A stretch of DNA of 64,000 bases from Tritrichomonas musculus (taxonomy: Eukaryota; Parabasalia; Tritrichomonadida; Tritrichomonadidae), in assembly GCA_039105265.1 (NCBI GenBank), contig JAPFFF010000049.1:1-64000 (forward strand), read 5' to 3'. A program made the position numbers and the translations under genes. Position 1 is the first letter of the stretch; each line of letters begins with the position of its first letter. The notes beneath the pieces were generated by a model that did no database searches, had not been told where the DNA came from, and saw nothing but the letters and a program-made list of their open reading frames with translations. Positions 10,301 through 17,711 of this stretch are shown piece after piece.

Positions 10301-12022
10301 GTTTGGAATATAAATTGATTCATTCTCTGTATAATAATCATAATATGAGTACCATTCCCACTCTTGATATCTATCACTCCATCGTAAAAAACCATCTTCA
10401 TCATTCTCATAAATCTTCAGAAGATTATATGTAATGTATTCACTATCCATTTCATGCCTCCATGTTGGTGATATATTATCATGGACATTATCAATCATGA
10501 CCCATTCTCCATGTACCAAATCCCAAATATAATTTATTGGAACACTAGCTTGTCTATCTTCTCTCCATCCTTCAGGTCTGTCAAACTCATCTATTATTTC
10601 TTCCCATTCTTTCCATAATACATTCCACACATAATCATCACCATGATGTTTTCCACGGTCCGAACTTTTATCTTGTACATCAACTTTTTGTTTCTCTTCA
10701 TTTTGTTCAAAGACTTGTTTCGCTATTTCTGGAATTGCATCTCGATATAAAATCGTTTGAGTAAATACATCTTGAGTAGACCCAACTGCCCTGTCTACGA
10801 AGAGTCGATTTTGATTATTTTGTAAATCTCGGATATGGTTTTCCATGTGTTGTCTCATATCATTGTTCATTTGTAATGCGAGATTTATATCAGCTTGGTT
10901 CATTCCTCCTCCTCCCCCTTGATTACAATTACAAGATTTAATTTTGAGGACATAATCATGTAAATCATTATGAGCTTGCGTTAGATTGTTTAAGCTTGAG
11001 TACACATTATTTAAGTATTCTCCAAGTGTGATAGTTTCAGATGTACCGTCATCTTCAATAATTGTTATTCGTAAACTATCCGCATCTTTTCTGGTTTTAA
11101 TATAGTTGACTCCTTTCTTTATCATTACTTCAACCAAGTATTGTGCTAGGAAAGCACCCATAAATAGTTTAATATTTATGTAGTTATCTTTTTGATTTTG
11201 CATATAGATATCAATAAATTCACCAGGGCTACCTACCTCTACTACTTCATCTGCTTTCACTTCTTCATCGCTATTTTTATATTTATATCCTATTGTCTTG
11301 AGGGTATTGTCTTGAAGATTGTAATGATATTGCTTTGTGCCATTTATAAATTTTTTCCAGTTTGTTTCGTTAAATACATCATATAATATTCTCGTTGTGT
11401 TTTGATTCTTTTTTTCATTCTTCATAATATTCATCAACATATCAGCTAAATTATAAAATGGCTTGTATTTGAGGAAAGGTTCAGTTGGAGAAGGTTTTGG
11501 TGGTGCAGTAGGAGTTTGAACATATTTTACAACTTCACATTGCCCTTTATCTTCATCCAATACTACTTGTTCATATCCGTCAGCTGCACACATCAATTCG
11601 TTGTACATATCATGGACAGCTTCACAGGTTTTTGATTCCGCTTCGATAGTGTCATTGAATGTATTAACACATAATTCATCTTTGATAAGCTCTCTGTTGG
11701 ACTCTACTTGTTCTGATTTCACTTCCATCAATATATTTTCTGGCGCTCTATATTCAAGTATTTGTGTAGATTTTTCAGTTATTGGAACGTCGCCGAATCC
11801 TTCAAGACTGCCTCCATTTTCAATGTAATCATTTACCACTCTTGCATCAACTTCAGCTTTATTGTATAGACAATTAAATTTTGGGTATTCATTTGTTTTA
11901 TCATCTTGTGTGATATTTATTTGTTCATTTCCATCTTCATCTTCTCCTGCACATATTTCAAAACCATTTGCTTTAAGTTTAGATGCCACCTTGCTCTTTG
12001 CAGAATATAGTGTCAAAGACAT
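7304..12022 (-). CDS. Large fibre-like structural protein (1572 aa)
   Basis: Probably a receptor-binding or spike component of the Polinton particle; this is inferred from architecture. The N-terminus (about 1-90) contains YNKAEVDARV, which resembles the YxKxEVDxxI motif common in trimeric phage tail fibres. A Gly-rich turn follows near residue 385. The middle has repeated Trp-rich units of the type WxxxxxEWxxI (about 500-720). The C-terminal half holds a coiled coil of MRSDVNVL-type heptads (about 1240-1290), then a Gly-rich hydrophobic segment (LLFSLVGFIVGVGGVIV), and finally a terminal coiled coil with YVTKAEVKEML. The N- and C-terminal regions are paralogous to the proteins encoded at 17704-19611 and 15711-17711. 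It is transcribed divergently from a penton-like gene with only 19 bases between start codons. Confidence 0.7.
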   Translation of the reverse strand: MSLTLYSAKSKVASKLKANGFEICAGEDEDGNEQINITQDDKTNEYPKFNCLYNKAEVDARVVNDYIENGGSLEGFGDVPITEKSTQILEYRAPENILMEVKSEQVESNRELIKDELCVNTFNDTIEAESKTCEAVHDMYNELMCAADGYEQVVLDEDKGQCEVVKYVQTPTAPPKPSPTEPFLKYKPFYNLADMLMNIMKNEKKNQNTTRILYDVFNETNWKKFINGTKQYHYNLQDNTLKTIGYKYKNSDEEVKADEVVEVGSPGEFIDIYMQNQKDNYINIKLFMGAFLAQYLVEVMIKKGVNYIKTRKDADSLRITIIEDDGTSETITLGEYLNNVYSSLNNLTQAHNDLHDYVLKIKSCNCNQGGGGGMNQADINLALQMNNDMRQHMENHIRDLQNNQNRLFVDRAVGSTQDVFTQTILYRDAIPEIAKQVFEQNEEKQKVDVQDKSSDRGKHHGDDYVWNVLWKEWEEIIDEFDRPEGWREDRQASVPINYIWDLVHGEWVMIDNVHDNISPTWRHEMDSEYITYNLLKIYENDEDGFLRWSDRYQEWEWYSYYDYYTENESIYIPNRIRDNQEVFGPSFAWNIMDTQWQEHDHEFLDNWRTDSILNPPDNFIWDIKHEEWVIMTQHFDGVDGWRTIHTSEMIDIVEIRNSLLHLFGKIEWNEKRKQWVWKPILENENNPPSPLALLSNDKSTGTSIALPDFVNNASSFEEVLKCYGVDICDDTPILDEAKPVLGKYVIKGDLEVNGKILCDSVPSGGIVTTDFSHEPGYPEYTLTNDKLSIDTFQLFDRDFKMLVIGNTDDIQKKISNTTERTNIFKVILRKTIIKNAEGDIINEFYIYVHDGKIYNPILMHNTEHDETRLSYFHEATNKIFIAYEERVNLDPYNLYIKGELSIMYLLPQDSLVAVEPTIKCDIIDAKNVMKLHESDIIYLYRPSNISDETLDGHDYYKMVYKIPNTYTIPDGLNFTFKDYSFSNDWSLIWNATNGQWEGYNCSGHVKEKVINKLNKRCPKNKLNSVGCYVMIKKDDNNTDIIPANEHGLMYSLANLDRTETYISYKDGSLKNGKDVEVSFEIYSCENEFKYDGYDTLKVYLKWNKYLDDAIYLHSISRFYWDLYIPNSNIATRLTFKLDPDYKIRHYIAYDYTYIDIIGEKDTIEKLNINWRVSKINTETRNIELYLRKAMTDSIEEIKRNENTNPFDYIIQSQFYEITPRPDAATTLYTDYNITSSKIITADNITTMRSDVNVLTNNFDVLSYDFNILRIDVNKLQIEMLAQQMITKHLSSQVHALIVGQEISLLFSLVGFIVGVGGVIVDNMGINFGTRAIYNGNDVSHYASLEDLTVDYGSVAEDAIRLESGGSIQRFVPSISNANLRLNEYWLQWRDLLFDLDMADGNIAMSDYIFQQIVDLEEIIHAEFPFAEMPDWLKVLMRAKDLPTGRVARSTTTEPDLITNVIEWCEKDYQRLDDPTKFKDNWINPDKAVLSLSATIDICNRMRDSLKLPIGILAHEIKSIKEKLSNKNPLEDIDITAYVTKAEVKEMLEQKDLYIDTLEKRIAALEKKCANIE

Positions 12023-12041
12023 TTTAATCTGAAATTAAATA
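12023..12041. promoter_or_regulatory. Ultra-short divergent promoter/5' leader region
   Basis: Only 19 bases (all A/T except two) separate the start codons of the minus-strand fibre-like gene and the plus-strand penton-like gene. Both transcription starts must lie in this spacer or inside the opposing coding sequence. The same arrangement occurs at 19612-19627 and 42243-42260. This follows from coordinates; actual initiation sites are not visible. Confidence 0.5.
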
Positions 12042-12779
12042 ATGTTGTATTCAGTTCAGAGTCAACCAGAAAATTACAATACTGTGAGAATGAATATTGA
12101 TATACCGTGGAAATGTCCTTACGTGAAGTATTATGTTTCATCAATCAATACCAAGGCAAACATACTATTAACTATAAATGATGATTATTTAATATTCCAG
12201 ACATCTAATGGGGAGATTAGAATTGATTTCAAGGATATGTATGCATACTCTTTTAACAATTTGGTAAACTATTTGAACACTAACCAAAAAGTAAATAGTG
12301 TGAGCCAACAAATAATTACCTTCAAGAATATTAACAACAGGACAATATCACTGAAGGCAACTAATTATATAGCATTTAAAGAAGGAAGTCATAGAGCGAA
12401 ATTAATTTGTGGTCTATTTAATTGCAAGGAATTTGAAGTTGATGCTAATGAAGAAAAAAATGTTCCAGATTTGCCAATTCTAGATTTTGCTAATAAATTA
12501 TATTTGGTATCATTACAGGGAGTTGCAACGCATTCATCAATTGGAAAGCAAGAATATACACCATCAATTATTGCAAATATAGATACAATGATAATGGACC
12601 AAGAAGCACTAATAGTGAATTATGATTTAACTAAACCAATCAAAGTTAAAGTCAACACCGATTCACTAAAGTTATTGGAGATGAGATTAGTTGATTTTAT
12701 GTTCCAATCAGTAATCTTGAAATCGCCATTGTTCATCACATTAAAGATAAAGCCAGCCACTTTATGCAAACATGTATGA
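12042..12779 (+). CDS. Penton-like minor capsid protein, copy 1 (245 aa)
   Basis: Likely a single jelly-roll minor capsid (penton) protein of the Polinton virion. The strongest sign is the C-terminal part: KLYLVSLQG, then EYTPSIIANID, and the closing block TDSLKLLEMRLVDF followed by LKSPLFITLKIKP, which fits the last strands of Polinton penton proteins, where a residue pattern like xxLxxLExxLxDxxxxPIxLxxPLFxxLxI is typical. Paralogous over its full length to the protein at 19628-20365 (also 245 aa), sharing IPWKCxYVKYYVSSINT near the N-terminus. Starts at the ATG 19 bases from the divergent fibre-like gene. The assignment is by pattern, not by alignment. Confidence 0.6.
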   Translation: MLYSVQSQPENYNTVRMNIDIPWKCPYVKYYVSSINTKANILLTINDDYLIFQTSNGEIRIDFKDMYAYSFNNLVNYLNTNQKVNSVSQQIITFKNINNRTISLKATNYIAFKEGSHRAKLICGLFNCKEFEVDANEEKNVPDLPILDFANKLYLVSLQGVATHSSIGKQEYTPSIIANIDTMIMDQEALIVNYDLTKPIKVKVNTDSLKLLEMRLVDFMFQSVILKSPLFITLKIKPATLCKHV

Positions 12780-12857
12780 CATCATGACAAAATAAATAAT
12801 GAGATGAAATATACTTTATGTATCACATAAAATATATTATATGTAATATATTTTTTT

Positions 12858-12923
12858 TGTGAGCAGCGAAGCTGCGAACTATTAGGGGGCCGAAGACCCC
12901 CTGGCCCTCCGCAGGCGCGGCCA
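12858..12923. repeat. GC-rich chain of mini-hairpins (island 1)
   Basis: In otherwise AT-rich DNA this stretch is a string of palindromes: GCAGCGAAGCTGC at 12863-12875, a GGGGG/CCCCC stem with a GAA-centred loop at 12885-12901, and GGCC...GGCC at 12903-12922. The first contains GCGAAGC, a sequence known to form an exceptionally stable DNA mini-hairpin. It lies about 80 bases downstream of the penton-like stop codon. Similar islands occur at 14957-15010 and 28864-28952. Confidence 0.7.
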
Positions 12924-13015
12924 AATATTCATTCAAAAAGTTCCACACACCAAAAATTGAGAAGAAAGCATTCAATTTCAATGTAAAAATATGCATTTAT
13001 AAAATAATTTATAAA

Positions 13016-13085
13016 AATTGAATAGGCAGATTATGCAAAAAATTGAATAGGCAGTTTATGCAAAAATGGAATAGACAGTTTGTGC
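13016..13085. repeat. Short tandem repeat, about 24-bp unit
   Basis: About three imperfect copies of a unit like TTGAATAGGCAGTTTATGC followed by A-rich bases. No coding context. The intergenic region 12780-13932 otherwise holds only the hairpin island, this repeat and the repeat at 13411-13577. Confidence 0.75.
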
Positions 13086-13410
13086 TATTCCTCTCAAAAT
13101 TGACGAACCCATATCTCGATGAATATTCAATATTTTTGAATGAAATTCAATATATAGAAAATATAATGAATAAACTATACAAAAATTCAATTAATATTGA
13201 AAAAGCTCTATCGTACCCTGAGATATAACGTGCTCTTTCTCTCAAGCAAGAATTAGTTATAACTAAATATCTATTCACTATTTTTGAATGGTTTATGAGA
13301 AGAAAATTTTCAGGATTGAATATATAATTTATATATTCATTTGCATTCATAAAGCTTTATCAGAAATTGAGATAATCACATAATAATCAAATAATTTTCA
13401 AAATTTAAAT

Positions 13411-13577
13411 CTTTGTGAACCAAAAAGTATGTATTTGTGAACCAATAAGATATCTTTGTGAACCAAAAAGTATGTATTTGTGAACCAATAAGTATACCTT
13501 GTGAACTACTAAGATATACCTTGTGAACCAATAAGATATCTTTGTGAACCACTAAGATATACCTTGTGTATCACTAG
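13411..13577. repeat. Tandem repeat, eight units of 20-23 bp
   Basis: Eight head-to-tail imperfect copies of CTTTGTGAACCAATAAGATA-type units, alternating in part between an AAAAAGTATGTA and an AATAAGATAT ending. There are no unique spacers, so it is not a CRISPR array. It sits between the penton-like gene and the GIY-YIG-type gene, downstream of both. Confidence 0.85.
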
Positions 13578-13932
13578 GATATTATAAATGAAAATTTTAC
13601 TTCATATCATTATTTTCAATTCAAAGACTTTTTTTATGACCAATTTTCGGTGAACCAATTTTTTGGCAGCAAACTTTTCTATAGAAAATATGATGAAGCA
13701 AAATTTAAAAATCATAAATCAAAAAAAATTTATATAGAGGTTGAACAAGAATGGTTCAATTTTTGGTCTAGTTTTTTATCCATCTAATTTTTAATCAAAA
13801 ACACCCCAAATTTAACTGTTTTTCAAATGAAATCAATAAATATTATCAAAAAAATTACAATTTATCAAAATTTCTAACCAAAATATCTCAAAACAAAATT
13901 GGTCTATGAACCAAATTTTTGGTCCACTAATT

Positions 13933-14259
13933 TCACTTCACAACTCTAGGGCATTGGTATGAAATATATGTTCTAATTATATAAATCATTTCGTTAACAT
14001 TACCAACAAAATATTCATTACCAATCCATGTTCTTCCATCTTTTGTTGTTGCTCTCTCATAATTCTCTTCGAATATAGTTATTAATTCTTTTTCAACTTT
14101 TACCGAATCACTAACCGCTTCCACTAAATACACTTCACTATCTTTAGGATATTGTCCCATTCTTGTTGCAATTTTATTTGTTCTACCAATTTTATATACA
14201 GGTTGATTAGTGTATGCAAATTCTCTCTCACGAATCAAATAAATATACTCTACAGACAT
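13933..14259 (-). CDS. GIY-YIG-superfamily protein, T5orf172/MUG113-like
   Basis: A 108-aa protein starting MSVEYIYLIRERE. The pattern YIYLIRE...VYKIGRT...R..QYPKDSEVYLV is that of the T5orf172/MUG113 branch of the GIY-YIG fold, found in large DNA viruses, phages and some mobile elements. The IGRT block corresponds to the second core strand with its arginine; the conserved glutamate may be in VEKELITIFEENY. It would be a small DNA-binding or nicking accessory protein; a role in element mobility or exclusion is inference. The start was chosen at the ATG of MSVEYIYL because the residues before it do not look like part of the fold. Confidence 0.65.
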   Translation of the reverse strand: MSVEYIYLIREREFAYTNQPVYKIGRTNKIATRMGQYPKDSEVYLVEAVSDSVKVEKELITIFEENYERATTKDGRTWIGNEYFVGNVNEMIYIIRTYISYQCPRVVK

Positions 14260-14401
14260 TTTGAGAAAATATAAATGTACTTTCAAAAAATTATATGGGC
14301 AGGTGTTTCTATATTTTTATATTCTACATTTTTATTTTTTTCTGTTCAGCTATAATTTTTATAGCGTGATAATTTTTTTAGCTTTTTTAATTTTATGTTA
14401 A

Positions 14402-15028
14402 ATGAGCTATCTTTTTGACATCTCAGTTGACCTCTATTCTACTGCAAAAACTGATGCCAGAAAAGAATACAAAGAAAGAATCAAAAATATTAAAGAGAAA
14501 CCAAAATTTAAAAAACAGATGAAGGAATTTATGCAAAAGGCAAATAAAGAAATTTCATTTGAAATAGACATTGGAGATAATGAAGATAAAAGATTAGCAT
14601 TCACTGAAATGTTAAGGCAATTACACAAGAAGAATAAAAAGAATGCAGTGGTAAAAAGTGAATCATTAGATGGTGAAGATTATAAATGGTTTACTCTATC
14701 TAAAGCACGAAATATTGACACAACAATAGGACATATTTCTGGTACAATAGATTTAAATGATGACTGCTCTGATAATAATCCTTGGGTTGGTAATGTATTC
14801 ATTCCAGCAAAATATCAATTACTATTCATCAAAAACAAAAGGAAAGGAAAACAAACAACATTTACAATAGATAAGCAAGACAACAAAGGGAAATTATATG
14901 AAGAAGAAATAGAAATAGATGAGGAATACAGAGAAAGTCCAGATGGTGGAGTAGTATACGTTAGGCTGTGCGCCCTTAACGGTCGCCCAGACCTAACTGC
15001 GCCGACCGATATCACTAGGGAACTTTGA
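14402..15028 (+). CDS. Free-standing copy of the PolB N-terminal domain (208 aa)
   Basis: The product matches the first 230 or so residues of the element 1 PolB (20358-23708) nearly along its whole length: DLYSTAKTDARKEYKERI against the polymerase's DFYEDSKTQSRQAYEKRV, FEIDIGDNEDKRLAFTEMLR against FEVDIGDSECKRLAFTEMLR, and TIGHISGTIDL against TIGHISGELDL. It ends just before the polymerase's OTU-like region. The last 25 residues are encoded by a GC-rich hairpin island (14957-15010) and have no counterpart in PolB. The function of the domain is not known to me; a partner of the polymerase, such as a priming or accessory factor, is possible. Confidence 0.65.
   Translation: MSYLFDISVDLYSTAKTDARKEYKERIKNIKEKPKFKKQMKEFMQKANKEISFEIDIGDNEDKRLAFTEMLRQLHKKNKKNAVVKSESLDGEDYKWFTLSKARNIDTTIGHISGTIDLNDDCSDNNPWVGNVFIPAKYQLLFIKNKRKGKQTTFTIDKQDNKGKLYEEEIEIDEEYRESPDGGVVYVRLCALNGRPDLTAPTDITREL
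14957..15010. repeat. GC-rich interleaved hairpins (island 2), in coding sequence
   Basis: Two 6-bp stems interleave like a pseudoknot: GTTAGG (14960-14965) with CCTAAC (14992-14997), and CGGTCG (14980-14985) with CGACCG (15003-15008). The base composition is strikingly GC-rich against the AT-rich gene and it encodes the C-terminal tail of the 208-aa protein, which the PolB paralogue lacks. It looks like an acquired insert that supplied a new C-terminus. Confidence 0.6.
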
Positions 15029-15055
15029 ACAAAAAAAACATAACCATTTTAAAGT

Positions 15056-15724
15056 TTATGCTATATCCAATAGGGTAGCATATGGTGTTCTTGTAAATAT
15101 TTCACATTTTGGATTTTCAGAATTTGAAATTCCATTTTTGAAAAATGAACTGTTGAAAACTATTGATTGAGCAATAGAAATAACATTGAAAATTGATTTG
15201 TCTAACGGAAAACGTATATTATTCAAATAAATTTCTGTTGGTTCACATTGATATTCCGATGAAGGCGAATTTGCAGAATTAAATGAAACATTGACTTTGA
15301 TTTCTTTCTGAGTCACAATATTATTTTTAGTTTCAGGATAAGAAAGATAAATTGTTGCTTCATAATTGTCAAGTGCTTTTTCTATATTATATCGAATTAT
15401 TCCTTCAGATTTGTTATCAAAGGTATAATTAACTTTTGCCAGTTTTATCAAATTATTCATATCTGGTATGTCATCTTTTAATGCATATATGGATAAATCT
15501 GGATCTGATTTGCCTTCGAGAGCAGCAAATCTGGCTTCAAAAGCGGCTATCGTAGCCTTTAATGTGGTATTTTCAGCCTCTAATGTTTCAATTCTGCCTT
15601 TGAGCACATCTAAAGCCTCATTTGTTTCATCAACAGTAGGATAAGTATTCATTATTTTTGCTATGTTTTCATCGTTTGTATGTGAGTTTTCTTCTATTTG
15701 ATCAATCTTTTTATTTGAGCGCAT
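15056..15724 (-). CDS. Coiled-coil fibre-associated protein (222 aa)
   Basis: Starts MRSNKKIDQIEEN, overlapping the end of the 15711-17711 frame. Residues about 40-75 form a clear coiled coil (LKGRIETLEAENTTLKA), followed by SIYALKDDIPDMNNL, the YALKxDIP motif that recurs in the fibre-like proteins of elements 2 and 3. The rest is predicted beta-rich. It belongs to the second fibre-like locus of element 1 (15056-19611), which is in pieces, and may be either a separate small fibre component or the distal part of that locus. Confidence 0.5.
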   Translation of the reverse strand: MRSNKKIDQIEENSHTNDENIAKIMNTYPTVDETNEALDVLKGRIETLEAENTTLKATIAAFEARFAALEGKSDPDLSIYALKDDIPDMNNLIKLAKVNYTFDNKSEGIIRYNIEKALDNYEATIYLSYPETKNNIVTQKEIKVNVSFNSANSPSSEYQCEPTEIYLNNIRFPLDKSIFNVISIAQSIVFNSSFFKNGISNSENPKCEIFTRTPYATLLDIA

Positions 15725-17711
15725 CAATGTCACTCATATATGCTATATCATTTACAGAAAATTTCATACTTCTTATCGCTGTGTTCTCTTTGATGCTGAT
15801 TGCACTAATTCTATGTCTCTTTGGGTTATCAATAATTATAGTTTTGTCTTGGAGAGATGCAGTTGGAAAGTTCTCTGTGCCCTCATAGTTCGATATCTCT
15901 CCATTTGATATATGAATTATTGGATAATTCTCTTCATAGTCTATATCATTATATTCGCTTACTTTCATGATCATAATCCTGACTTTGATATTTCCTTCAC
16001 TTATTGTATCCTCAGCTTCTAAATGTATTTTGCCATCAATTAATTTGCCATTAATGTCAATTGTATCGTCTCTTTTCAAATCACTTTTTGAAATAAAATC
16101 ACTACTCTCAATCTCTTCGACCTTTGAGGCCAATAATTTGAAAGGTCTCTTCAAACTATCTCTGAATTGATTACACATTTCTTCTGTTGCTCTTATAGAT
16201 AAAACTGCTTTCGTAAGGTCATCAAAATCATCATCAAATGTTTCATCAGGTAATGGTTCATATTCTTTATCGCACCATTCAAAAAGTGGTGTTAAATCAG
16301 TTGTTGATTGTATTGAACGAGTAATCCCTGGGTTATCAAACAATTCCATATCACCAAGATTACGATAGCCGGCTCTTCTATACCACCATTCTCTAAAAAA
16401 GTTCTGAATTCTTTGCAAAATTCCACCGCCTCTGGTTGTTGTTTGGCCTGCATTGGAAACAGTTTTAGTGGGAAATTTGATGAAGTTAGGGTTAATTGAC
16501 ATTCCGATAGATATAGCACTTCCAACTGTCCCTGCTATACCAAAAGCTAATGCAACATAAGAAATCATTCGTGTATTTTTTTCATCATATTCTAAATTTT
16601 GTGTTTTTAAATTAATAGCGACCATTTCTGATTTCAAAACATCAACCTTATTTGAAATAGCTTGAACATCATATGAAACAACATCAAAATTATTTGTCAA
16701 AACATTTAAATCACTTCTCATCGTCGTGATGTTATCGGCAGTTATTATTTTTGATGAAGTGATATTATAATCTGTATACAAAGTAGTTGCTGCATTTGGG
16801 TTTGGACTAACATCATAGAATTGAGATTTAATAATATAAGCAAAAGCATTTGTTTTTGAATCCCAATTGACTTCTTCTATTGAATTAATAATATCTTTTC
16901 TGAGATATAATTCAATATTTCTGTTATTGTCATCAATTAAACTATCTTCTAAATGTAATTCAAGGCTTTCAATTGTATCTTTCAGAGGAATAAGACCAAA
17001 ATGTCCTTTTTTATTGACTGAATTAACAAAAACACCATTTGCTTTAAATGTATAAGCAACAGTAAATTGTGGATAACCAGGTGTTTCAATATTTAAATGG
17101 ATTTCATCAATCTCTTCAATTTTGAAATTATTATTTGAATAATCATCACAAATTATATTTAGTTTACCAATTGAATAATCTGGATATCTTTCATCTTTAA
17201 TTATTTCTGAAGCATTAAGAAACCAATATAAACTTTTTGGTTCAATTTTTGTTCCATCTTTCTTAATTAATTCAAATTTTTTAGATGTATTTTGAAAAAG
17301 TCCATGAATTAAACTTTCTGGTAATGACTCACTTTTTGGAATTAATTTTTCATTTGCTGGTGTTTTCTTTATCATTACAAAAACTGAATTTGCTGGTCTA
17401 GAAGATTCTGACATTTTTGTTCGATTCAATTTATTCACAACTTTTCCAACGATTCTTGCTTGAATATTATTTCCATTCCATTTTGTTCCATCCCAGGTTA
17501 AGACCCATTCATTTCCAAAACAATATTCTTTGAATTTAAATTGTAAATTGAGAGGTATTGTATAATCAGAAGGTATTTCAAAAATCATTTTATAATAATC
17601 ATTATCTTCTGAAATAATTGAAGGCTTATAGAAATAATGAACGTCACTTTTGTGTAATTTGAGAGCATTATCTGCTTCAATTATTTTGCACTTAAAAACT
17701 GGTTTATTCAA
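15711..17711 (-). CDS. Fibre-like protein, distal part of the second locus
   Basis: Paralogous to the C-terminal half of the 1572-aa protein at 7304-12022: both share KLHxSD, NDYYKM, DYTIP, the segment AATTLYTDYNITSSKIITAD, coiled-coil heptads around MRSDLNVLTNNFDV, and a Gly-rich hydrophobic stretch (LAFGIAGTVGSAISIGM). The shared 20-residue block is nearly identical in the two paralogues, so the duplication is recent or this part is constrained. Lies between 15056-15724 and 17704-19611 on the same strand. Its beginning overlaps the preceding frame and has no convincing start codon of its own, so it is best read as part of a fibre-like locus in pieces (about two breaks). Confidence 0.55.
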   Translation of the reverse strand: MNKPVFKCKIIEADNALKLHKSDVHYFYKPSIISEDNDYYKMIFEIPSDYTIPLNLQFKFKEYCFGNEWVLTWDGTKWNGNNIQARIVGKVVNKLNRTKMSESSRPANSVFVMIKKTPANEKLIPKSESLPESLIHGLFQNTSKKFELIKKDGTKIEPKSLYWFLNASEIIKDERYPDYSIGKLNIICDDYSNNNFKIEEIDEIHLNIETPGYPQFTVAYTFKANGVFVNSVNKKGHFGLIPLKDTIESLELHLEDSLIDDNNRNIELYLRKDIINSIEEVNWDSKTNAFAYIIKSQFYDVSPNPNAATTLYTDYNITSSKIITADNITTMRSDLNVLTNNFDVVSYDVQAISNKVDVLKSEMVAINLKTQNLEYDEKNTRMISYVALAFGIAGTVGSAISIGMSINPNFIKFPTKTVSNAGQTTTRGGGILQRIQNFFREWWYRRAGYRNLGDMELFDNPGITRSIQSTTDLTPLFEWCDKEYEPLPDETFDDDFDDLTKAVLSIRATEEMCNQFRDSLKRPFKLLASKVEEIESSDFISKSDLKRDDTIDINGKLIDGKIHLEAEDTISEGNIKVRIMIMKVSEYNDIDYEENYPIIHISNGEISNYEGTENFPTASLQDKTIIIDNPKRHRISAISIKENTAIRSMKFSVNDIAYMSDIDALK

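Noticed and set aside
7201-12000. Plus-strand short frames opposite the fibre-like gene
   Set aside because: They are antisense shadows of a long coherent protein and show low-complexity composition.
13411-13577. Possible CRISPR array
   Set aside because: Units are directly adjacent and imperfect with no unique spacers.
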